From Gammaproteobacteria bacterium (GTDB taxonomy: Bacteria > Pseudomonadota > Gammaproteobacteria > Eutrophobiales > Eutrophobiaceae): DNA of 53,845 bases. Shown piece after piece: positions 39,165 through 46,773 of the stretch. A program made the position numbers and the translations under genes. The stretch's first letter is position 1; each line of letters opens with the position of its first letter. The notes under the pieces were generated by a model. It saw only the letters and a list, made by a program, of their open reading frames with translations, ran no database searches and was not told where the DNA came from. The stretch covers positions 1 to 53,845 of the forward strand of contig JACORW010000069.1 in the NCBI GenBank assembly GCA_016179185.1, given 5' to 3'.

Positions 39165-39747
39165 CTGCGCCCTGTATCTTGCCTCGCAATCTCCGCGCCG
39201 GCGCCGGCTGCTGCACCAGCTCGGCGTGCGATTCGACTGCCTTGATGCCGCCGTGGACGAAACGCCGCGAACCGGCGAAACCGCCCGGGAGCTGGTGGCT
39301 CGTCTGGCCCTGGCGAAGGCCTGTGCCGGCCGGGCGAAGGCGTTGCAACCGTTGCCGGTGCTCGGCGCCGATACGGAAGTCGTTCTGGATGGAGAGGTGC
39401 TGGGGAAACCCGGTGACGCCGCCGGCGCCGCGCTCATGCTGGCGCGGCTGTCGGGACGCGGTCACGACGTGATGTCCGCCGTGGCCCTGGTCACAGCCGA
39501 TGCCGAATCCGTCCTGATCAGCGCCAGCCGCGTGCGATTTCGGCGCCTCGCACGCACCGAGATCGATCGCTATTGCCGCAGCGGCGAGCCGCTGGGAAAG
39601 GCCGGGGCCTATGCCATCCAGGGCCTTGCCGCCGCGTTCATCGAACATCTGGAAGGCAGCTACAGCGGCGTCGTGGGTTTGCCGCTGTTCGAGACGGCGC
39701 AGTTGCTGCATCGTGCGGGCATAGCCATCGGGGGAAGTGAAAAGTAG
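39157..39747 (+). CDS. maf: Maf-family nucleoside triphosphate pyrophosphatase
   Basis: House-cleaning nucleotide pyrophosphatase of 196 aa. The N-terminal [19 protein letters not shown] and the [18 protein letters not shown] segment are family signatures, and [29 protein letters not shown] lies near the C-terminus. It resembles the YhdE (dTTP/UTP) branch more than YceF, but I am not certain. GTG start. The last codons (SEK-stop) are part of a heptamer repeat array. Confidence 0.94.
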   Translation: MIDCALYLASQSPRRRRLLHQLGVRFDCLDAAVDETPRTGETARELVARLALAKACAGRAKALQPLPVLGADTEVVLDGEVLGKPGDAAGAALMLARLSGRGHDVMSAVALVTADAESVLISASRVRFRRLARTEIDRYCRSGEPLGKAGAYAIQGLAAAFIEHLEGSYSGVVGLPLFETAQLLHRAGIAIGGSEK

Positions 39748-39862
39748 GAAAGTGAAAAGTGTAAAGGGAAAGATGTACTTGCGCTTTCCCGGAACCGAAG
39801 AGAGTCCCCGGATCTCCCGCTTACCACTTTTTACTTTTCACTTTCAACTTTCCACTTTTCTC
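39734..39862. repeat. 7-bp periodic inverted array overlapping the 3' end of maf
   Basis: Left arm 39734-39772 is GTGAAAA/GTGTAAA-type and purine-rich. Right arm 39824-39862 shows ACTTTTT, ACTTTTC, ACTTTCA, ACTTTCC, ACTTTTC with exact 7-bp spacing. The left arm encodes the last residues and stop codon of maf. Confidence 0.8.
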
Positions 39863-39902
39863 TTGTTAATTCTGGCGCCTGTCCGGGAACCGGGCACAAA
39901 CG

Positions 39903-40433
39903 TCAACCCTCTTCAGCGCGCAACAATTCCACCTTGAGAAGCGGCCGGCCCAGCGCATGCTGATGCGGCACGCATTCGGCCTGGTCGGCAATGACTTCGG
40001 CGCCAATCTTTGCCAGCAGGCCGTCGCGCAGCTGCTCCACAAGCTCGCAGTCGCCCGCGTCCAGTTCCCGCGGGCTGCGGGGACTCAACGTGACGGTCCC
40101 GGGGCTGGCCGGAAACGCCCCGGGATCCGCGGCGCCCCCGGGCAGTAATTCGGGAAACGCGGCTTGTATGTGCACGCGGGGCGACGGGGCCACGCCGCCG
40201 CCGATGTTGCAACCGGTGGCGCGAACCTGATAACCCGGCCGCGCGCCCAACGCTTTCAGGATGGTCTTCACCTTGTACTTCAATCCGTCGCAGGAATACC
40301 GGGTGGTAAATCCATGGTAGGTAAAGCTCACCTCGCGATCCTTCCACACCGCCGGGGCGGGCTGTACCAGGGCCGGATACATCGCCAGCAGGACCGCCAG
40401 GGCACGCACTGAAACCGGTGTGTCAGCAGGCAC
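39903..40433 (-). CDS. Secreted protein of unknown function
   Basis: A 176-aa protein starting at GTG 40433, supported by GGAGG nine nt upstream. The N-terminus is hydrophobic (ALAVLLAMYPALVQP) and probably a signal peptide ending near AVWKD. The mature part has two cysteines in the first half (YSCDGLKYKVK; RATGCNIGGG) and one each in GDCELVEQL and AECVPHQHALG, so disulfides are possible. I do not recognise the family. It is followed upstream on the same strand by another small secreted protein. Confidence 0.7.
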   Translation of the reverse strand: MPADTPVSVRALAVLLAMYPALVQPAPAVWKDREVSFTYHGFTTRYSCDGLKYKVKTILKALGARPGYQVRATGCNIGGGVAPSPRVHIQAAFPELLPGGAADPGAFPASPGTVTLSPRSPRELDAGDCELVEQLRDGLLAKIGAEVIADQAECVPHQHALGRPLLKVELLRAEEG

Positions 40434-40499
40434 GACTGTTCCTCCGTGGGAATTCCAAAATTCGACCGGGGAACGCCCGGCGGGTTCCGTTGGCGCTGC

Positions 40500-40982
40500 T
40501 CAAAATCGTCGTGGCAGACAAACCCCGAGATAGTGATCCACGATGAAGTAATAGATGGCGCGCCAGTCCGGCTGCCGGTTTTCGTCCGTCGGCCACCACA
40601 ATTTCCGATCCACCCAGTAGTGATGGTAATGGCGGGCGCACATGCCCAGCGCCTGCTCATCCAGGGCGGTCAGTGGGGCATCGACGGCCTGCTCACCCTG
40701 AAAATAAAGCGTAAGCGCCGGGATGTAGCTGCGGTCCAGGCGCGGTCGCCGGCCGTCCTGCCACCCCGCGCGATCGGCGCCGGCCGCAAATTGCTCCGCG
40801 TAGGCATCGAGCCGCGCAATCCGGTCCACCCCGGGCTGCGCCGACCGGATCCGCGCGCAGGCTTCAGTATCCCCCTGCGCGCACTTGTCGCGCCAGAAAT
40901 CCAGCAGACTTACCTCCCTGGCCGGTGCGCCGGCCGCAGCCAGTGCCGGGAGCAATATGATCGGCGCCAGATTCATCGTCAT
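40500..40982 (-). CDS. Small secreted protein of unknown function
   Basis: A 160-aa protein with a short signal-like N-terminus (MTMNLAPIILLPALAAAGAPA). The mature part is rich in Trp, Tyr and Asp (LLDFWRDKCAQGDTEACARIR; CARHYHHYWVDRKLWWP). The CxxxDTEAC spacing slightly resembles a Sel1-type motif but there is no repeat. Function unknown. It lies 66 bp upstream of the previous gene on the same strand and next to the hairpin element before rimB. Confidence 0.65.
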   Translation of the reverse strand: MTMNLAPIILLPALAAAGAPAREVSLLDFWRDKCAQGDTEACARIRSAQPGVDRIARLDAYAEQFAAGADRAGWQDGRRPRLDRSYIPALTLYFQGEQAVDAPLTALDEQALGMCARHYHHYWVDRKLWWPTDENRQPDWRAIYYFIVDHYLGVCLPRRF

Positions 40983-41040
40983 TCAGAGTGCCCAACAACC
41001 ACGTCTACCGCAACGGGATTTCCGGAGCGTGCGGCGCCCC

Positions 41041-41171
41041 TGCCTCTGGCTTCGGCCAAAGCGCAGCTTCGGCCTCGCTCCGTTTATCAAGCACTTGCGT
41101 GCCTGATAAACGCTGCGTCCCATCGGGTAGGCGCCGCAGTTTGATGCAAAACCCCGTTTTGCATCAAACTG
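41041..41171. repeat. Four-hairpin element, inverted truncated copy (copy D)
   Basis: Hairpins at 41054-41074, 41081-41112 (CGTTTATCA/TGATAAACG), 41115-41134 and 41137-41171. The last is a perfect 15-bp stem, CAGTTTGATGCAAAA against TTTTGCATCAAACTG, with a CCCCG loop. In reverse complement it follows 16111-16228 module by module, but the fifth hairpin and far terminal repeat are missing. It ends 7 nt before the next start codon. Confidence 0.8.
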
Positions 41172-41178
41172 CCAAAGC

Positions 41179-41649
41179 ATGTCCGGTAAAGTGACAGAAG
41201 ACGCAATCCTGCTCGGCTGGCGCGAATGGGTGTCGCTTCCGGACCTGCGTATCCCGGCCATCAAGGCCAAGGTGGATACCGGCGCGCGCACTTCGGCGCT
41301 GCACGCGTTCCGCATGGAAAGTTTCGAACGCATGGGAGAAGAGCACGTGCGCTTCTGGATCCACCCGCTGCGCCGGCACGATCTACAGGTGGAATGCGAG
41401 GCACCGGTGCTGGATCGGCGGCTGGTGCGCGATTCCGGCGGCCACACCGAAGAACGGCCGGTGATACTGACCAGCGTGCACGCCGGGACGCGGCACTGGC
41501 GCGTCGAGGTCACCCTCACCGCCAGGGACGACATGCTGTTCCGCATGCTGCTCGGCCGTGCGGCGCTGGCCGCCGGCGGATTTGCGGTGGACCCGCGGTC
41601 CTCGTATCGGCTCGGGCGGCGCCTGGCGCGCGCGTACCGCAAATCATGA
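41179..41649 (+). CDS. Retropepsin-like protease, RimB type (DUF785)
   Basis: A 156-aa single-domain aspartyl protease-like protein. The catalytic motif DTGA is at residues 33-36 in [15 protein letters not shown], and the family C-terminus [17 protein letters not shown] is present. No signal peptide is seen, so it is probably cytoplasmic. The Pseudomonas RimB that acts with RimK belongs to this family. It overlaps rimK by 4 nt (ATGA). No Shine-Dalgarno sequence is visible because a 15-bp hairpin ends 7 nt upstream. Confidence 0.88.
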   Translation: MSGKVTEDAILLGWREWVSLPDLRIPAIKAKVDTGARTSALHAFRMESFERMGEEHVRFWIHPLRRHDLQVECEAPVLDRRLVRDSGGHTEERPVILTSVHAGTRHWRVEVTLTARDDMLFRMLLGRAALAAGGFAVDPRSSYRLGRRLARAYRKS

Positions 41650-42551
41650 AGATCGGCATCCTGTCGCGCAATCCGCGCCTCTACTCCACGCGCCGTCTGG
41701 TGGAGGCTGCCATGGATCGCGGCCACAAGGTGCACGTACTGGACGTCTTGCGCTGTTACATGAACATCGGCTCGCGCCAGCCCACCATCCATTACAAGGG
41801 CCGCAAGCTCGAGGGGTTCGATGCCGTTATTCCGCGCATCGGCGCCTCCGTGACCGCCTACGGCACCGCCGTGCTGCGCCAGTTCGAGATGATGGGCGTA
41901 TATCCACTGAATGAATCCCTGGCCATCAGCCGCGCGCGCGACAAGCTGCGCGCAATGCAGATCCTGGCCCGGTCCGGCATCAGGCTGCCGGTTACCGGGT
42001 TTGCCCATCAACCGGACGACATCAGCGACCTCATTGACATGGTCGGCGGCGCCCCGCTTGTGATCAAACTGCTGCAGGGCACCCAGGGCATCGGCGTCAT
42101 GCTGGCGGAAACACGCCAGACCGCGGAAAACATGATCGAATCGTTTCTCGGACTGAAGGCGAATGTGCTGGTGCAGCAGTACATTCGCGAGGCGAACGGC
42201 GCCGATATCCGCTGCTTCGTGGTCGGCAACCGGATAGCGGCGGCGATGCAGCGTCAGGCGCGCGAGGGGGATTTCCGTTCCAATCTGCATCGCGGCGGCA
42301 AGGGCACCGCGGTGCGCATCACGCCCGATGAACGGGTCATGGCGGTGCGCGCCGCCGCGACCATCGGCCTGAAGGTAGCCGGCGTGGACATTCTGCGATC
42401 GGACCAGGGACCCATGGTGCTGGAGGTGAATTCCTCGCCGGGGCTGGGCGGCATCGAGCGCGCCACCGGCAAGGACATCGCCGGCCAAATCATCCAGTTC
42501 GTGGAGAAGAACGCGCGCGACGGCCGCAAGCGCAATCGGGGCGGGGGCTGA
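41646..42551 (+). CDS. rimK: RimK-type ATP-grasp glutamate ligase
   Basis: ATP-grasp ligase of 301 aa (E. coli RimK is 300). It begins [18 protein letters not shown], carries the nucleotide-binding segment [18 protein letters not shown] and the metal-binding [16 protein letters not shown]. RimK adds glutamates to the C-terminus of ribosomal protein S6. Whether this copy modifies S6 or another substrate cannot be told from sequence. It overlaps both the upstream protease and the downstream deacylase, so co-translation is likely. Confidence 0.93.
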   Translation: MKIGILSRNPRLYSTRRLVEAAMDRGHKVHVLDVLRCYMNIGSRQPTIHYKGRKLEGFDAVIPRIGASVTAYGTAVLRQFEMMGVYPLNESLAISRARDKLRAMQILARSGIRLPVTGFAHQPDDISDLIDMVGGAPLVIKLLQGTQGIGVMLAETRQTAENMIESFLGLKANVLVQQYIREANGADIRCFVVGNRIAAAMQRQAREGDFRSNLHRGGKGTAVRITPDERVMAVRAAATIGLKVAGVDILRSDQGPMVLEVNSSPGLGGIERATGKDIAGQIIQFVEKNARDGRKRNRGGG

Positions 42552-43597
42552 TGCGCGCCGGCTTTCGCCTCGCGGGAGTCACGATCCGGGCCGGGGAACG
42601 GCAGGCCGTCAACCTGGACGTTCCCGATTTCTACACCCACACCGGCATGACACTGCCGGTACAGGTGGTACACGGCCGCCGCGACGGGCCGGTCCTGTTC
42701 CTGTCCGCGGCCTTGCACGGCGACGAGATCAACGGCGTCGAAATCATCCGGCGCGTCCTGCGTCAGCGCGTGCTGGCGCGGCTGCAGGGCACGCTGGTCG
42801 CGGTCCCGATCGTCAACATCTACGGTTTCATTCACAAGAGCCGTTATCTGCCCGATCGGCGCGATCTGAACCGGTCCTTTCCCGGTTCGGAGACCGGATC
42901 ACTGGCCGCGCGCATGGCGCACCTTTTCCTGCATGACGTGGTCGCCCGTTGCACCCACGGCATTGACCTGCACACCGGCGCCATCCACCGCGAAAACCTG
43001 CCGCAGATCCGCGCGCTGATGGATGACCGGGAGACCGAGCGCATGGCACACGCGTTTGCACTGCCGGTGATTCTGAACACCGGCATCGTCGCCGGTTCGC
43101 TGCGCAACGCCGCGGAAAAGATGGGCATCACCGTCATCGTCTACGAAGCGGGAGAGGCGCTGCGTTTCGATGAGGTCGCCATCCGTGCCGGCGTCACCGG
43201 CACCGTAAACGTGATGCGTGCCATCGGTATGCTGCCGGCCGCGCGCGCGCGCCGGCGCGCGCCCGCCCCGCTGGTGGCGAATTCGAGCACCTGGATGCGC
43301 GCGCCCCGGAGCGGCATACTGCGCACGTTGAAACCCCTCGGCGCCCGCGTGCACGAGGGCGCATTGCTCGGCGTCATCAGCGATCCGCTCGGCGCCAACG
43401 AGGTCCCGGTGCGGGCCACCGCCCCCGGTGTCATCATCGGCCGCAGCACCACTCCCCTGACCAACGAGGGCGAGGCAGTGTTTCACATCGCCCGGTTTGG
43501 CGACCCGGACAGGGTCGCCGGGCGCGTCGAAGAAGTACAGCAGGAGCTGAACCCGGCCACCGACGAGCTGCCGCCGGTGGAACCGCCGATCGTGTAG
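42551..43597 (+). CDS. Succinylglutamate desuccinylase/aspartoacylase-type zinc hydrolase
   Basis: A 348-aa M14-fold zinc hydrolase. Zinc ligands are evident as H56 and E59 (ALHGDEING) and H141 (GIDLHTG), with the substrate-binding DLNRSFPG segment at about 105-112. A C-terminal barrel-sandwich-like domain (LGARVHEGALLGVISDPLG) follows a basic linker. The family cleaves N-acyl amino acids; this type often lies beside RimK. Its start codon overlaps the rimK stop by one base. Confidence 0.88.
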   Translation: MRAGFRLAGVTIRAGERQAVNLDVPDFYTHTGMTLPVQVVHGRRDGPVLFLSAALHGDEINGVEIIRRVLRQRVLARLQGTLVAVPIVNIYGFIHKSRYLPDRRDLNRSFPGSETGSLAARMAHLFLHDVVARCTHGIDLHTGAIHRENLPQIRALMDDRETERMAHAFALPVILNTGIVAGSLRNAAEKMGITVIVYEAGEALRFDEVAIRAGVTGTVNVMRAIGMLPAARARRRAPAPLVANSSTWMRAPRSGILRTLKPLGARVHEGALLGVISDPLGANEVPVRATAPGVIIGRSTTPLTNEGEAVFHIARFGDPDRVAGRVEEVQQELNPATDELPPVEPPIV

Positions 43598-43628
43598 GTC
43601 GCCGCCCCGGACATTCTGTCCCCGGCTT

Positions 43629-43733
43629 GCAGGTGAAAAGTGGAACGCAGAAAGTAAAAACACTCTTCGTCCGAATTGTCTGGCAGCGGGAAGTGACTTG
43701 CCTTGCACTTTTCGCTTTCCACTTTTCACTGCC
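43629..43733. repeat. 7-bp periodic inverted array after the deacylase gene
   Basis: Left arm 43629-43660 is GTGAAAA/GTGGAAC-type and less regular. Right arm 43698-43733 reads ACTTTTC, GCTTTCC, ACTTTTC, ACTGCC at 7-bp spacing. It separates the deacylase from the second protease gene. Confidence 0.7.
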
Positions 43734-43793
43734 GTTTGCCATTATGATCACGCTCCCGATCTGCGCCCCTGCCTCTACATCAATATTGAGCGT

Positions 43794-44297
43794 ATGAGAA
43801 GCGTCGTTCTGCGCCTGCTGGCCAACCTGTGCGCGCTTGCCGTCCCTTGCGTGCGCGCGGATCTTCCCGACCGCGTGGGTTGGGTCGAGATGGCCCGCAT
43901 CAATCCCGGCAAGATGTTGTTCGTCGCCAAACTGGACACCGGCTCCAAAAGTTCGTCCATCAACGCCCACAACATCGAGTACTTCGAAAAAGACGGCCAG
44001 CCATGGGTGCGATTCGACGTGATCAACCGGCTGAAACGCACGCTGACGCTGGAACTGCCGCAGGTGCGCGATGTGATCATCAAGCGCCATGAGGGAGAGA
44101 AAGAAGAGCGGCCCGTGGTCATGCTTGGGATCTGCCTCGGCAAGGTATACGCGGAAACGCCGGTGTCGCTGGTGGACCGCACCGGCTTTCTTTACCCGCT
44201 GCTCGTCGGGCGCAGCTACCTGGCCGGCAATTTTGCCGTCGAAACCGCGCGGAAATTCACCACCAGCCCGGAGTGCGAGGAAACCCGGCGGCCGTGA
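43794..44297 (+). CDS. Exported retropepsin-like protease, RimB type
   Basis: A 167-aa paralogue of the protease at 41179, with a signal peptide (about 1-22, RSVVLRLLANLCALAVPCVRA) and DTGS at residues 48-51 within VAKLDTGSKSSS. The C-terminal LLVGRSYLAGNFAVETARKF corresponds to the family glycine-rich end. It is predicted periplasmic. The ATG at 43794 is chosen because upstream in-frame sequence lies in the repeat array. It overlaps the next gene by 4 nt (GTGA). Confidence 0.85.
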   Translation: MRSVVLRLLANLCALAVPCVRADLPDRVGWVEMARINPGKMLFVAKLDTGSKSSSINAHNIEYFEKDGQPWVRFDVINRLKRTLTLELPQVRDVIIKRHEGEKEERPVVMLGICLGKVYAETPVSLVDRTGFLYPLLVGRSYLAGNFAVETARKFTTSPECEETRRP

Positions 44298-45829
44298 GTA
44301 ACCGGCACGTTTATGTCCTGGCGGCGCTGCTGGTGGCGGCTGGCCTGGGACTGTTTCTTTACAAGACGGTGCGGCTGGATTTTCCCCTGTCCCCGGAGGT
44401 TGCGTCCAATGCCTGGGAAGTGGAGGTCAAGGTCGAATTCGAGACCCATGGCAACCCGGTGCGGGCGGAATTGCGAGTGCCGGCGAGCCGCGGCCCCCTG
44501 CCCATTCTGAACGAATATTTCGTGTCGCGCGGCTTTGGCCTGACCACCACCCGCACCGAGAATCAGCGCCTCGCGATCTGGTCCAGGAGCCGGCCGGAAG
44601 GTCTGCAGACCCTGTATTACCGCGCGCTTGTGGAGATGCGCCCAACCGCGGACCAGGCGGGCCCCGGCCGGGCGCCTGAACTCGAAAAACCCGATCTGAA
44701 AGGGGCCGATCTCGTCGCCGCCGGGGCGATCCTGGATGAGGCGCAACAGAAATCCGCGGACCTGGACACGCTGGTGGCGCAGCTTGCGCAACGCTTCGAA
44801 AACCGGTCCGCGCAGGACCAGAACATCGCGTTGCTTCTGGATCGACATTCCAGCGCGCGTGAGCGCGTTGAGCGCATCGTGGAGATCCTGGGTCTGGCGG
44901 ATTACCCGGCGCGGTCGATGCACGGGATCCATCTCGCCCAGGTCGGCCGCGGCAGCGCGGAGCTGTCTCACTGGCTGGAAGTCTGGGATCGGGATCGCTG
45001 GAGGGCCTACGACGGCGCGACCGGCGCGACCGGCGACATGGGGGATTACCTGATTTTCTGGCGCGGCCCCGGCCAACTGGTTCACGTTGACGGCGGCGAT
45101 CGCCTGAGCTGGACCATGACGACGGAACCGGTGCAGATGGGCGGGCTGACCGCAGCAGCGTCCCGCGAGCGCCTGTTCAGCCCGGACCTGTGGGCCTATT
45201 CCCTGTCCAACCTGCCGCTGGCTACACAAAATGTCTACCGGGTCCTGCTGCTCATCCCGGTTGGTGCATTTGTGATCCTGGTGATGCGCAATATTGTCGG
45301 CTTCAAGACCTTCGGCACGTTCATGCCCGTTCTGATCGCGCTCGCCTTCCGCGAGACGCACCTTCTGGCCGGGATTATCCTGTTCAGCGTGCTGATCACG
45401 CTTGGGCTTTCCATCCGCTTCTACTTGGACCGGCTGAAGCTGCTGCTGGTCCCCCGGCTCGCCGCGGTGCTGATCGTCGTGATCCTGCTGATGCTCACGG
45501 TCAGCGTCATCTCGCACCGCCTCGGCATCGAGAGCGGTCTGTCCGTGGCGCTGTTCCCGATGGTGATCCTCACGATGACCATCGAGCGCATGTCGGTCGT
45601 GTGGGAAGAGCGCGGGCCGCGGGAGGCCGTGCAGGAGGGGGTCGGCAGCCTGTTCACGGCGACCCTGGCGTTCGCCGCCATGAGCTCGACGCAGCTTAAC
45701 CACTTGATCACGACTTTCCCCGAGTTGCTGCTGGTCCTGCTGGCGGCAACCCTGCTGCTCGGCCGCTATTCCGGTTACCGGCTGCTGGAGTTGCGGCGCT
45801 TCAAGGTGCTGGCTGGAGGCGCCGGATGA
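44294..45829 (+). CDS. Inactive transglutaminase fused to a seven-helix membrane domain
   Basis: A 511-aa membrane protein. An N-terminal helix (about 6-24) leads to an extracytoplasmic transglutaminase-like domain (about 35-300) without a convincing catalytic cysteine, then about seven membrane helices from roughly residue 310 (VYRVLLLIPVGAFVILVMRN ... LLLVLLAATLLLG). This matches the Pfam pair Transglut_i_TM and 7TM_transglut. The GTG at 44294 has GAGGAAA upstream; an earlier GTG at 44273 is possible. The family is known to accompany ATP-grasp ligases and retropepsin-like proteases, as here. Confidence 0.85.
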   Translation: MSNRHVYVLAALLVAAGLGLFLYKTVRLDFPLSPEVASNAWEVEVKVEFETHGNPVRAELRVPASRGPLPILNEYFVSRGFGLTTTRTENQRLAIWSRSRPEGLQTLYYRALVEMRPTADQAGPGRAPELEKPDLKGADLVAAGAILDEAQQKSADLDTLVAQLAQRFENRSAQDQNIALLLDRHSSARERVERIVEILGLADYPARSMHGIHLAQVGRGSAELSHWLEVWDRDRWRAYDGATGATGDMGDYLIFWRGPGQLVHVDGGDRLSWTMTTEPVQMGGLTAAASRERLFSPDLWAYSLSNLPLATQNVYRVLLLIPVGAFVILVMRNIVGFKTFGTFMPVLIALAFRETHLLAGIILFSVLITLGLSIRFYLDRLKLLLVPRLAAVLIVVILLMLTVSVISHRLGIESGLSVALFPMVILTMTIERMSVVWEERGPREAVQEGVGSLFTATLAFAAMSSTQLNHLITTFPELLLVLLAATLLLGRYSGYRLLELRRFKVLAGGAG

Positions 45830-46773
45830 TGCTGGCACTGGCGCGCAGATTGCGGGCGGCGGGAGTGCTGGGGATCAACCGGCGCAACGCCGATTTCATC
45901 GCCGCCTGGAACCCGCGCCACCGCTACCCGCTGGTGGACGACAAGCTGTTGACCAAGCAACTTGCCATCCAGGCGGGGATTGCGGTTCCGGAACTCTACG
46001 GCGTCATCGAAATCGAGCATCAGATCCGGGAGCTTGCCGGACTGCTGGAACAGCACGGCGAGTTCGTCATCAAGCCTGCGCACGGCAGCGGCGGGATCGG
46101 CATCCTCGTGATCACCGGCCGCATCCGGAAACTGTTCCGCAAGGCCAGCGGCGATTTCATCACGCAGGAAGAGCTGGATCATCACATCTCGAACACGCTG
46201 AGCGGCCTGTTCAGCCTGGGCGGAGCGCAGGACAAGGCGCTCATCGAGGCGCGGGTGCATTTCGATCCCGTGTTCGAGGCCGTGACTTATCAGGGCGTTC
46301 CGGACGTGCGCATCATCGTGTTCCGCGGCGTGCCGGTCATGGCCATGGTCCGGCTGCCGACCCGCGCCTCCGACGGCAGGGCCAACCTGCACCAGGGCGC
46401 CATCGGCGCCGGCGTCGACATGGCCACCGGCCGCACGCTGACGGCTGTGTGCGGCAACGATGTCGTCACCGAACATCCGGATACGCACCAGCCGGTGACC
46501 GGTGTCGAAATCCCCAACTGGCAGGTCCTGCTCGGCATCGCCGCGCGCTGCCACGATCTGACACAACTGGGCTACGTGGGCGTGGACCTGGTGCTGGATC
46601 GCATCCGCGGCCCGCTGATGCTGGAGCTGAACGCGCGCCCCGGGCTTAACATCCAGATCGCCAACCGCTGCGGATTGCTGACACGACTCGAGGTCGTGGA
46701 ACGGGAGATCGGGTCGCTGAGCACCATAGATGACCGTGTCGTCTTCGCCATGCGCCAGTTCGGAATAAATTAA
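45826..46773 (+). CDS. RimK-related ATP-grasp ligase
   Basis: A 315-aa ATP-grasp protein of the alpha-L-glutamate-ligase-related type. The nucleotide-binding loop is FVIKPAHGSGGIGILVI and the metal-binding strand is GPLMLELNARPGLNIQIANR. It starts NRRNADFIAAWNPRHRYPLVDDK, differing from RimK. The gene overlaps the 7TM gene by 4 nt (ATGA), so they probably work together. Its stop directly abuts the stop of convergent hppA. Confidence 0.88.
   Translation: MMLALARRLRAAGVLGINRRNADFIAAWNPRHRYPLVDDKLLTKQLAIQAGIAVPELYGVIEIEHQIRELAGLLEQHGEFVIKPAHGSGGIGILVITGRIRKLFRKASGDFITQEELDHHISNTLSGLFSLGGAQDKALIEARVHFDPVFEAVTYQGVPDVRIIVFRGVPVMAMVRLPTRASDGRANLHQGAIGAGVDMATGRTLTAVCGNDVVTEHPDTHQPVTGVEIPNWQVLLGIAARCHDLTQLGYVGVDLVLDRIRGPLMLELNARPGLNIQIANRCGLLTRLEVVEREIGSLSTIDDRVVFAMRQFGIN

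Noticed and set aside
43698-43793. Longer N-terminus for the second protease, starting in the repeat arm
   Set aside because: These 32 residues would be encoded by the heptamer array, and a normal signal peptide begins at 43794.
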